From contig NZ_BAABFC010000010.1 of the NCBI RefSeq assembly GCF_039540575.1, positions 124,001-188,000 of the forward strand: a stretch of 64,000 nt of DNA. The letters run 5' to 3'. This document shows, in pieces, positions 49,864 through 60,223 of this stretch. Every line of letters begins with the position of its first letter. Within the stretch, counting starts at the first letter, position 1. A program made the position numbers and the translations under genes. Source of the DNA: Pseudaeromonas paramecii. Its GTDB lineage: Bacteria; Pseudomonadota; Gammaproteobacteria; Enterobacterales; Aeromonadaceae. The notes beneath the pieces were generated by a model. The model was not told the DNA's origin and ran no database searches. It worked only from the letters and a program-made list of their open reading frames with translations.

Positions 49864-50676
49864 ATGGATATGCCAATCCGTATCGCCCTGATGGGCTGTC
49901 AGGGCCGCATGGGCAAGGCCCTGCTGGAAGCCATTAGCAATGCACCAGGGGTGACCCTGGGAGCCGCCCTGGAGCGGCCGGGCGCGGCCGTCATCGGCCT
50001 GGACGTGGGGGAGCTCAACGGCCTGGGCGCCAATGGCGTCAAGATCGCCGATAGCCTGAGCCAGGTGGCGGACGATTTTGACATCATCATCGACTTCACC
50101 CGTCCCGAGGCCACCCTGGCCACCCTGGCGTTTGCCGTGGCCCATGGCAAACCCGTGGTCATCGGCACCACCGGCTTTAATGACGCCGGCAAGCAGCAGA
50201 TCCGGGATGCCGCGGCCCAGGTGGGGGTGGTGTTTGCCTCCAACTACAGCGTGGGGGTCAACCTGGTGTTCAAGCTGCTGGAGCAGGCCGCCAAGGTGAT
50301 GGGGGAGTACAGCGACATCGAGATCATCGAGGGGCACCACAGATTCAAGGTGGATGCGCCGTCCGGTACTGCCCTGTCCATGGGGGAGGTCATCGCCAAG
50401 ACCCTAGGTCGGGATCTCAAGGAGTGTGCCGTCTATGGCCGTGAGGGCATCACGGGCGAGCGGGATCGCAAGACCATCGGCTTTGCCACCATCCGTGCCG
50501 GCGATCTGGTGGGGGAGCACACCGCCATGTTTGCCGATATTGGCGAGCGGGTGGAGATCACCCACAAAGCCTCCAGTCGTCTGACCTTTGCCAATGGCGC
50601 CGTGCGGGCCGCCGCCTGGTTGGCCAGCCAGCCGGCCAATCTGTATGACATGCAGGATGTTCTGGCTCTGAAGTGA
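49864..50676 (+). CDS. dapB: 4-hydroxy-tetrahydrodipicolinate reductase DapB
   Basis: DapB reduces the DapA product with NAD(P)H. The 270-residue product has the Rossmann motif GCQGRMGKALLEA, the conserved IGTTGFNDAGK, the catalytic motif EGHHRFKVDAPSGTAL and THKASSRLTFANGAVRAA. AAGGAG lies ten bases ahead of ATG 49864; ATG 49870 is a second possible start. It is upstream of carAB as in E. coli, but a terminator separates them. Confidence 0.97.
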   Translation: MDMPIRIALMGCQGRMGKALLEAISNAPGVTLGAALERPGAAVIGLDVGELNGLGANGVKIADSLSQVADDFDIIIDFTRPEATLATLAFAVAHGKPVVIGTTGFNDAGKQQIRDAAAQVGVVFASNYSVGVNLVFKLLEQAAKVMGEYSDIEIIEGHHRFKVDAPSGTALSMGEVIAKTLGRDLKECAVYGREGITGERDRKTIGFATIRAGDLVGEHTAMFADIGERVEITHKASSRLTFANGAVRAAAWLASQPANLYDMQDVLALK

Positions 50677-50677
50677 A

Positions 50678-50704
50678 GAAACCGCCGAAAGGCGGTTTTT
50701 TTTG
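50678..50704 (+). terminator. Intrinsic terminator after dapB
   Basis: AACCGCC-GAAA-GGCGGTT with a GNRA-type loop is followed by eight T. Confidence 0.95.
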
Positions 50705-51030
50705 GCTTCTTCGCCGCCGCCCAGACGGGATTGGCGCTGTAAAACGTTGTCTACTTGGTCAGGATTTGTTGGTTGGCGGATTGAGTTGGCTTGTTTTTGT
50801 GAAAATACCAGGAAGATCATTTTTCTTGTAAATTCCTTGTATTTTAAGTGGAAACCCATGGTTTATTTTTGTTTTTTCTCGACGGTGTATCGATGATCCA
50901 GTTGGCTAAATTCAGTAAAAACAGTGCGATGGATTGTAATTGCTCAAAAATTTCGGTTTTGTAGTCAAAATTATCTATGGCTCTTATTTTATTTTGTTTT
51001 TTTTATTGATAAGTGGTGCAATTGGTTGCA
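50705..51030. other. AT-rich intergenic stretch upstream of carA
   Basis: This 326-base stretch holds no gene I can support. It is much richer in A+T than the rest of the window, with T runs around 50815-50880 and 50980-51005. In E. coli the corresponding region upstream of carAB binds IHF, PepA and PurR for pyrimidine control; I cannot identify convincing sites for these here. A far-upstream promoter or nucleoid-protein binding is possible. Confidence 0.5.
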
Positions 51031-51069
51031 ATTGATATTCTATGCATAAATATGGAATATTTTTTCACT
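51031..51069 (+). promoter_or_regulatory. Candidate tandem ARG boxes (ArgR operator) of carAB
   Basis: Two 18-base ARG-box-like elements lie at 51031-51048 (core TGATATTCTATGCA, 7 of 10 conserved positions) and 51052-51069 (core GGAATATTTTTTCA, 8 of 10), separated by three bases. Their centres are 21 bases apart, the canonical spacing for ArgR hexamer binding. They lie just upstream of a predicted promoter of carA. Confidence 0.6.
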
Positions 51070-51086
51070 CGCACGGATCCTGTGGC

Positions 51087-51175
51087 TTGCCAGGTCGGGG
51101 ATTTGGTGTAAAATACCGAGAATTTGCCCACAGGGTGGCACAGTGACCTGAAAAGGTCGGCTGTTACCGGTGGGC
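51087..51175 (+). promoter_or_regulatory. Predicted carA promoter and structured 5' leader
   Basis: TTGCCA (51087-51092) is 16 bases from TAAAAT (51109-51114), so transcription should start near 51121. The leader then folds at once into a nested stem-loop: GCCCAC (51126-51131) with GTGGGC (51170-51175), GGT with ACC, and CAGTGACCT with AGGTCGGCTG around a GAAA tetraloop (51150-51153), with small internal loops. No T tract follows, so it is not a terminator. It ends about 30 bases ahead of the Shine-Dalgarno CGGAGG. Confidence 0.55.
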
Positions 51176-51218
51176 GTCGGCAGCAGAACCTGAACCAGAT
51201 AGTGACTCGGAGGTCGTC

Positions 51219-52349
51219 TTGACTCATTCAGCCTTACTCGTGTTGGAAGATGGCACGGTATTCAAGGGCATTTCGATTGGCGCAGAAGGCTGTTCCGTCG
51301 GGGAGGTGGTGTTTAATACCTCGATGACGGGATACCAGGAGATCCTCACAGATCCCTCCTATTCCCGCCAGATCGTCACCCTCACTTACCCCCACATCGG
51401 CAACACAGGCACCAACAGCGAAGACGAAGAATCCACCGGCATCCACGCCCAGGGCCTCATCATTCGCGACCTTCCCCTCATCGCCTCCAACTTCCGCAGT
51501 CAAGAAACCCTCTCCGAATACCTCAAGCGCCACAAGGTGGTGGGCATCGCCGACATCGATACCCGCAAGCTGACCCGTCGTCTGCGGGAAACCGGTGCCC
51601 AGGCCGGCTGCATCATGACCGGTCGCAACCTGGATGAGGCCAAGGCGCTGGAGCTGGCCAAGGGCTTCCCGGGTCTGAAGGGCATGGATCTGGCCAAGGA
51701 AGTCACGGTCCAGAAAGCCTATCCCTGGACCGAGGGCAGCTGGCAACTGGGCGAGGGGCACGTTAGCCCGGCCGAACTGCCGTTCCACGTGGTGGCCTAC
51801 GACTTTGGCGCCAAGCGCAACATTCTGCGCATGCTGGTGGATCGGGGCTGCCGCCTGACAGTGGTGCCGGCCAAGACCCCGGCGGCCGAGGTGCTGGCCA
51901 TGAACCCGGACGGCATCTTCCTGTCCAACGGTCCCGGCGACCCTGAGCCCTGCGACTACGCCATTGCTGCCATCAAGGCATTCCTCGACACCGAGATCCC
52001 GGTGTTCGGCATCTGCCTGGGCCACCAGCTGCTGGGCCTGGCCTCCGGTGCCAAGACAGTCAAGATGAAGTTCGGCCACCACGGTGCCAACCACCCGGTG
52101 AAGGATCTGGATCGGGATGTGGTGATGATCACCAGTCAAAACCATGGTTTCGCGGTGGACGAGGCAACCTTGCCGAGCAACCTGCGGGCCACCCACGTGT
52201 CGCTGTTCGACGGCTCCTTGCAGGGGATCCACAGAACCGACAAGCCGGCGTTCAGCTTCCAGGGGCACCCGGAAGCAAGCCCGGGGCCGCACGATGCCGC
52301 GCCGCTGTTTGACCATTTCATCGAGCTTATCAAGACGTACCGCGCATAA
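51219..52349 (+). CDS. carA: Carbamoyl-phosphate synthase small subunit CarA
   Basis: CarA is the glutaminase subunit that feeds ammonia to CarB for arginine and pyrimidine synthesis. The 376-residue product has NTSMTGYQEILTDPSY in the N-terminal domain and a class I glutamine amidotransferase domain with LSNGPGDPEPC, the nucleophile Cys in FGICLGHQLLGLA and the His/Glu pair in FQGHPEASPGPHD. The start is a rare TTG at 51219, supported by CGGAGG six bases upstream; E. coli carA also starts with UUG. CarB begins 19 bases downstream. Confidence 0.97.
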   Translation: MTHSALLVLEDGTVFKGISIGAEGCSVGEVVFNTSMTGYQEILTDPSYSRQIVTLTYPHIGNTGTNSEDEESTGIHAQGLIIRDLPLIASNFRSQETLSEYLKRHKVVGIADIDTRKLTRRLRETGAQAGCIMTGRNLDEAKALELAKGFPGLKGMDLAKEVTVQKAYPWTEGSWQLGEGHVSPAELPFHVVAYDFGAKRNILRMLVDRGCRLTVVPAKTPAAEVLAMNPDGIFLSNGPGDPEPCDYAIAAIKAFLDTEIPVFGICLGHQLLGLASGAKTVKMKFGHHGANHPVKDLDRDVVMITSQNHGFAVDEATLPSNLRATHVSLFDGSLQGIHRTDKPAFSFQGHPEASPGPHDAAPLFDHFIELIKTYRA

Positions 52350-52367
52350 AGAGTAGGGTAGAGAGTC

Positions 52368-55595
<3,228 letters not shown>

Positions 55596-55609
55596 GCTGG
55601 ACGGCAAAT

Positions 55610-55642
55610 GAAAAAGCCTCCCAATCGGGAGGCTTTTTTTTT
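55610..55642. terminator. Bidirectional intrinsic terminator after carB
   Basis: AAAAAGCCTCCC-AAT-CGGGAGGCTTTTT has A and T runs on its two sides and lies between convergent carB and the LEA-type lipoprotein gene. Confidence 0.95.
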
Positions 55643-55664
55643 CGGCCGAGCCGGGTTTCGCGGC

Positions 55665-56117
55665 TCATTGGCGCGTGCTGCCGCCGAGGCGCCCCTCTTT
55701 ATTGAGGGTGATGTTTGGCAGCAGGGCCCCGGCATCCAGCACCAGATGCAGCTGGTAGCCCAGGCCATCCTTGGGCGGGGCACTGAGTAGCTGCTGGGCC
55801 AGGGCCAGGGCACCGAGCATATCGGGTCGGGCCAGCAGGGTGACATCGGCCTCACCGTAGGCGGGCAGTACAGGCAACTGGTTGGCGACACCGGAGAGCA
55901 GGGCATGCCCCTCCACCGACAGATCGTAGCTGGCACCACGCAAAGACAAGTCGCGGTCGTTGGGATTGCTCAGGTGCAGGCTGATGGCCAGTTGCGGCAG
56001 GCCGCTGGCATGGGGTTGCAGCACCACGGAATTGACCAGCACCTTGGGGGCCTGGATGGGATTGAGGCTGGCACAGGCGGACAGCAGCAGACAGCACAGC
56101 AGCAGTAAACGGGACAC
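55665..56117 (-). CDS. LEA14-like (LEA type 2) lipoprotein
   Basis: The 150-residue product has a lipoprotein signal (MSRLLLLCCLLLSAC, lipid Cys15) and a single LEA-2/WHy-type beta-sandwich domain: VLVNSVVLQPHASGLPQLAIS, LHLSNPNDRDLSLRGASYDLSVEG. The Asn-Pro-Asn motif is typical of the family. Function unknown; such lipoproteins are thought to sit in the periplasmic side of the envelope. The start is GTG 56117 with GGAG about nine bases upstream. Confidence 0.8.
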   Translation of the reverse strand: MSRLLLLCCLLLSACASLNPIQAPKVLVNSVVLQPHASGLPQLAISLHLSNPNDRDLSLRGASYDLSVEGHALLSGVANQLPVLPAYGEADVTLLARPDMLGALALAQQLLSAPPKDGLGYQLHLVLDAGALLPNITLNKEGRLGGSTRQ

Positions 56118-56284
56118 GAAAGACGCTCCATTGATGGGGATCAGACAGCGAGGGCCACTGTGACAGCCTGTACGGTCCTTGGCAAGCCTCTGCCGATGAG
56201 GCGGACAGACTCATCCCGTGGCTTGCTCCATCCGGCATTTCCCCGCACAATGTGCGTTTTTCCACGTCAAATGGCAGGACGCCC

Positions 56285-57802
56285 ATGAGCACAACCAACC
56301 CAACCACGATCACCTTTGTGATCTACATACTGGCCATGATCGCCATCGGCTTCATGGCCTGGCGCTATACCCGCAATCTGTCCGATTACATTCTGGGCGG
56401 CCGCCGGCTGGGCAGCTTCGTCACCGCCATGAGCGCAGGGGCCTCCGACATGAGCGGCTGGCTGCTGCTGGGCTTGCCGGGTGCCATCTTCGTCTCCGGC
56501 ATCAGTGAGAGCTGGATTGCCATTGGCCTCGTGATCGGGGCCTGGTTCAACTGGCTGCTGGTGGCCGGTCGCCTGCGGGTCTACACCGAGCTCTCCCGCA
56601 ACGCCCTGACCCTGCCGGATTACTTCACCCACCGCTTCGAGGATCGCAGCCGGCTGCTGCGGGTGTTCTCCGCCATCATCATACTGCTGTTCTTCACCAT
56701 CTATTGTGCCTCCGGCATGGTGGCCGGTGCCCGCCTGTTTGAGCAGACCTTCGGCTTTGACTACGGCACCGCCCTCTGGCTCGGCGCCTTGGCGACCCTG
56801 GCCTACGTGTTCATCGGTGGTTTCCTGGCGGTGAGCTGGACCGATACGGTGCAGGCCACCCTGATGATCTTCGCCCTCTTGCTGACCCCGGTCATCGTCA
56901 TGCTCCATGTGGGCAGCTTTGGTGAGGCGGTGAGCGCGGTGGAGCAGATCAATCCGGCCATGACGGATCTGTTTAACGGCACCACCACCATCGGCATCAT
57001 CTCCCTGATGGCCTGGGGCCTGGGCTACATGGGGCAGCCCCATATCCTGGCCCGCTTCATGGCGGCCAGCTCCCTGCAGACCATCCCCAAGGCCCGGCGC
57101 ATCGCCATGACCTGGATGGTGCTGACCCTGGCGGGCGCCATCGGCGTCGGTTTCTTCGGCATCGCCTACTATGCCGCCAACCCGGCGCAGGCGGCGGGTG
57201 TGAAAGCCAACAGCGAGACGGTGTTCATCTCCCTGTCTCAGATCCTGTTCAACCCCTGGGTCGCCGGCATCCTGCTCTCCGCCATCCTGGCGGCGGTGAT
57301 GAGCACCCTGTCCTGTCAGCTGCTGGTCTCCTCCTCCGCCCTGACCGAGGACTTCTACAAGGCCTTCTTGCGGCCTAACGCCTCCGACAAGGAGCTGGTG
57401 TGGTGCGGTCGCCTGATGGTGCTGCTGGTGGCCCTGGTGGCGCTGGCCATCGCCTCGGATCCCACCAGCCAGGTGCTGGGTCTGGTGGGCTACGCCTGGG
57501 CTGGCTTCGGCTCTGCCTTCGGCCCCGTGGTGCTCTTGTCCGTGCTGTGGCCGCGCATGACCCGCAACGGCGCCCTGGCTGGTATGCTGGTAGGTGCCCT
57601 GACGGTCATCATCTGGCGCAACGGCGGCTGGTTTGGTCTGTATGAAATGGTGCCAGGCTTCGGTCTGGCTACCCTGACCATCTGGCTGGTGAGCCTGCTG
57701 GACAAGGCGCCGTCTGTGGCCGTGACCCAGGGCTTCCGCCGCATGGAGCTGACCATGGCGGCCAACGGTGAACTAGATGGCGAAGCCGCCGAGCGGGCCT
57801 GA
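56285..57802 (+). CDS. putP: Sodium/proline symporter PutP
   Basis: PutP takes up proline with Na+ across the inner membrane. The 505-residue SSS-family protein has about 13 hydrophobic segments and the family features YILGGRRLGSFVTAMSAGASDMSGWLL (Na+ site residues, ends YILGG and SGWLL), LPDYFTHRFED, GLGYMGQPHILARFMAA and MSTLSCQLLVSSSALTEDFYK. I start at ATG 56285, after GCAGGA. The degradative putA is not next to it. Confidence 0.95.
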   Translation: MSTTNPTTITFVIYILAMIAIGFMAWRYTRNLSDYILGGRRLGSFVTAMSAGASDMSGWLLLGLPGAIFVSGISESWIAIGLVIGAWFNWLLVAGRLRVYTELSRNALTLPDYFTHRFEDRSRLLRVFSAIIILLFFTIYCASGMVAGARLFEQTFGFDYGTALWLGALATLAYVFIGGFLAVSWTDTVQATLMIFALLLTPVIVMLHVGSFGEAVSAVEQINPAMTDLFNGTTTIGIISLMAWGLGYMGQPHILARFMAASSLQTIPKARRIAMTWMVLTLAGAIGVGFFGIAYYAANPAQAAGVKANSETVFISLSQILFNPWVAGILLSAILAAVMSTLSCQLLVSSSALTEDFYKAFLRPNASDKELVWCGRLMVLLVALVALAIASDPTSQVLGLVGYAWAGFGSAFGPVVLLSVLWPRMTRNGALAGMLVGALTVIIWRNGGWFGLYEMVPGFGLATLTIWLVSLLDKAPSVAVTQGFRRMELTMAANGELDGEAAERA

Positions 57803-57823
57803 TGACTCGCTATATCCTCATTT

Positions 57824-57860
57824 AACAAGAGGCCGGGCAATTGCCCGGCCTCTTTGTTTG
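57824..57860. terminator. Bidirectional intrinsic terminator between putP and ybjQ
   Basis: The 18-base palindrome AACAAGAGGCCGGGCAA / TTGCCCGGCCTCTTTGTT has T-rich sequence on both outgoing sides. Confidence 0.9.
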
Positions 57861-57877
57861 CCGCTTTACGATGCCGC

Positions 57878-58198
57878 TTAGCGGATCACCACCGCCGTGC
57901 CGCTGATGCTGACCATCAGCATGCCACCGTTGGGTCCTACCACCTCATAGTCCAGATCGATGCCCACCACGGCGTTGGCGCCCAGTGCCGCGGCTCTCTG
58001 ACTGAGTTCCTGCATGGCGATCTCCCGGGCCTTGCCCAGCTCTTTTTCGTAGGCGGCTGAGCGGCCGCCTATGATGTCGCGGATGCCGGCAAACAGATCC
58101 TTGAAGATATTGGCGCCCAGTATGGCCTCACCGACGACGATGCCGCGGTACTCGAGGATCTGTTTGCCTTCCAGGGTGGGGGTGGTGGAGAGGATCAT
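57878..58198 (-). CDS. ybjQ: YbjQ family (UPF0145) putative heavy-metal-binding protein
   Basis: The 106-residue product starts at ATG 58198 and shows the conserved LEYRGIVVGEAILGANIFKD, RSAAYEKELGKARE, LGANAVVGIDLDYEV and ISGTAVVIR. The family forms pentamers and has been annotated as heavy-metal-binding, but its role is unproven. GGAG lies about ten bases upstream. It lies downstream of lysC on the same strand with a terminator between. Confidence 0.93.
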   Translation of the reverse strand: MILSTTPTLEGKQILEYRGIVVGEAILGANIFKDLFAGIRDIIGGRSAAYEKELGKAREIAMQELSQRAAALGANAVVGIDLDYEVVGPNGGMLMVSISGTAVVIR

Positions 58199-58257
58199 GT
58201 CAGGTGACTCCGTGCTGAGGGTGAGGTGGCCAGCATAGCAGGGGCGCCACACGGGCA

Positions 58258-58286
58258 CAAAAAAGGGCGCAGACAAGCTGCGCCCA
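58258..58286 (-). terminator. Intrinsic terminator after lysC
   Basis: On the minus strand GGGCGCAG-CTTGT-CTGCGCCC is followed by six T, 27 bases after the lysC stop. Confidence 0.93.
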
Positions 58287-58312
58287 ACGGAGTAAAAGGA
58301 CTTAAAGTGCGC

Positions 58313-59665
58313 TTAACCCAGCAGCTGCTGGTGCAGTCGCTGCACCACGCTGACGGCATCTGCCTCCCGCACCAGGAAGCAAAGATTGTGGGGGCTGGCC
58401 CCGTAGCAGATGAGGCGAATGTTGACGTCGTCCAGGGTGTCAAACACCCGGCTGCCGGCGCCATTCACCTCGCTCATGCGATTCCCGATCAGGGCCACTA
58501 GGGCCAGATCCTCTTCTACCTTCACCTTACACAAGGCACTCAGCTCGGCCAGCACAGCGTCACTGAGCATGCTCTTGCCGCTGGATTGACTGCCGGTGTG
58601 ATCCAGGGTCAGGGAGACGCTCACCTCTGAGGTGGTGATGAGATCCACCGAGATGCGGTGCTTGGCCAGAATGCTGAACACCTCGGCCAGGAAACCGCAG
58701 GCCCCCAACATGCTGGGGCTTTGCAGGGTCAGCAATTGCTGGTTACGGCGCAGGGCCACGGCCCGAAACAGCGGTGTGCTGTCGGTCTTGCCGCGCACCC
58801 AGGTGCCACCGGCTTCGGGGGCCTTGCTGGAGCCGACAAACACCGGGATCCCTTTGCGCAGGGCCGGTTGCAGGGTGGCCGGGTGCAGCACCTTGGCGCC
58901 GAAGGTGGCCATCTCCGCCGCTTCGGCGAAGCTGATCTCGTCGATGGGCCGCGCCGAGCTGACCAGCCGGGGATCCGTGGTATAGATGCCGGGCACGTCG
59001 GTCCAGATTTCCAGCTCGCTGGCATTCAAGGCCTCGGCCAGCAGGGCGGCGCTGTAGTCACTGCCGCCACGACCCAGGGTGGTGGTCTGGCCTTCGGCAT
59101 TGGCCCCGATAAAGCCCTGGGTGATGACGATGTGATCCGTCAGCAGCGGGGAGAGTTCCTGTTGGCAGAGGGTGCGCAGGGCTTCAATGGCCGGGGTGGC
59201 CTTGCCGAACAGGCTGTCGGTACGCATCACGCGGCGCACATCGAACCAGCTGGCCTTGTGCCCTTGCTGGGTGAGGAGCTCGGTAAACAGACGGGTGGAC
59301 ATCAGCTCACCCTGGGCCACCAGGCGATCCACCAGGGCCGCATCGGTTTCCTGCACCGCCTGTTCGGCCAGCTGGGCTACCTCGGCCAAAATGGTCTGGA
59401 TCTGCTGGCAGGCCGCATCTGGCCGCCCCAAGGCATCCAGGATGGCGTCTTGAATATGGGTCAGTCGTGTCAGGTGGGCCTGGCGCTCTTCCTGGCTCAG
59501 GGTGCCCTGAGCCAGGGCGACCAAGAGGTTGGTGACGCCGGCACTGGCGCTGAGAGCGACCACTCGGGTCTGGGGATTCTGGGTCACGATCTTGGCACAC
59601 AGTGCCATGGCATGGGCGTCCGCGACGCTGGTGCCGCCAAACTTGGCCACAGTAAGCTGACTCAA
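58313..59665 (-). CDS. lysC: Lysine-sensitive aspartokinase III LysC
   Basis: LysC phosphorylates aspartate, entering the aspartate pathway. The 450-residue product has VAKFGGTSVADA (ATP/aspartate site), TTLGRGGSDYSAALLA and two C-terminal ACT domains (SPSMLGACGFLAEVFSIL; VALIGNRM), the lysine-feedback part. Length matches E. coli LysC (449). The start is TTG 59665, six bases after GGAG of AAGGAG (59672-59677); the first codons read TTG AGT CAG. Expression is governed by the lysine riboswitch in the leader. Confidence 0.97.
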   Translation of the reverse strand: MSQLTVAKFGGTSVADAHAMALCAKIVTQNPQTRVVALSASAGVTNLLVALAQGTLSQEERQAHLTRLTHIQDAILDALGRPDAACQQIQTILAEVAQLAEQAVQETDAALVDRLVAQGELMSTRLFTELLTQQGHKASWFDVRRVMRTDSLFGKATPAIEALRTLCQQELSPLLTDHIVITQGFIGANAEGQTTTLGRGGSDYSAALLAEALNASELEIWTDVPGIYTTDPRLVSSARPIDEISFAEAAEMATFGAKVLHPATLQPALRKGIPVFVGSSKAPEAGGTWVRGKTDSTPLFRAVALRRNQQLLTLQSPSMLGACGFLAEVFSILAKHRISVDLITTSEVSVSLTLDHTGSQSSGKSMLSDAVLAELSALCKVKVEEDLALVALIGNRMSEVNGAGSRVFDTLDDVNIRLICYGASPHNLCFLVREADAVSVVQRLHQQLLG

Positions 59666-59671
59666 CTCAAA

Positions 59672-59771
59672 CTCCTTGTCTGCTGGCCATCGCCAGCGTT
59701 AGTCACGTCGAACAAGGGGAGTGCAGTCAGGCAAGAGGGGAGAGGTCAACATCTTGCCAGAAGCACTCCAC
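59672..59771 (-). promoter_or_regulatory. Expression platform of the lysC riboswitch
   Basis: On the minus strand, sequence at the aptamer 3' end can pair downstream instead: GGAGTGC (59763-59769) with GCACTCC (59718-59724), and GGCAAGA (59752-59758) with TCTTGCC (59730-59736). This long hairpin uses the 3' side of P1 and so excludes the closed aptamer. Beside it CCTTGT (59712-59717) can pair with ACAAGG of the Shine-Dalgarno (59674-59679), enclosing a small hairpin GCTGGC...GCCAGC. Confidence 0.65.
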
Positions 59772-59923
59772 CCGAAAACAGGTGGCAGCCCGAGGGATTC
59801 AGCCCACGCAGCCGACACAGTCTTGCCCCAACGGCGTACTGTGCCTCGGCGTTGCTCCCCCTGGCCGGCGATCATGGGAGTTGGCTCCTCCTGCCGGTTG
59901 CCTGGGCAACGCGCCTCTTCTGG
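59757..59923 (-). ncRNA. Lysine riboswitch (L box) of lysC
   Basis: On the minus strand the aptamer is closed by CCAGAAG (59917-59923) with CTTCTGG (59757-59763). Inside are the conserved L-box elements AGAGGCGCG, GGAGCCAACTCCC, CCGCCGAGGC-type joints, AGACTGTGTCGGCTG, GGGCTGAATCCC and GGGTGGAGTGCTT. The lysC gene starts 92 bases downstream. No T tract follows the switching helices, so control is probably at translation. Confidence 0.95.
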
Positions 59924-60179
59924 TCCTGGTACCAAGTACCGGGGCGTAAAGGTTTACTTGCGGATCCCCTGACTGTCAACAGCCTTGGCGCAAAAATGCC
60001 TTCTGTTGCCAGTGGGAACCTTTTTTCTTGAGTGAAAACACTTTCAAAGTGTGATCTGGACTGGGATTTTTTGTTAACCAGTTGCAACACTGGCGTCAAA
60101 ATGTGACGAGTGACACCTAATGAGCCAGATCCCGCTGCTATAGTCCACGGCGTGGAAACCAGAAATCTCCATTGCCAAA

Positions 60180-60217
60180 ACGGGGCCGTAGTCTATTGCG
60201 GCCCCGCCTTTTTTTTG
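60180..60217. terminator. Intrinsic terminator between the lysC leader and argA
   Basis: CGGGGCC / GGCCCCG with a loop of about 12 bases is followed on the plus side by CCTTTTTTTT, and on the minus side by GTTTTGG only. It sits just past the argA stop. The stronger T tract points the plus way, where no annotated gene precedes it. Confidence 0.85.
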
Positions 60218-60223
60218 TCTAGA

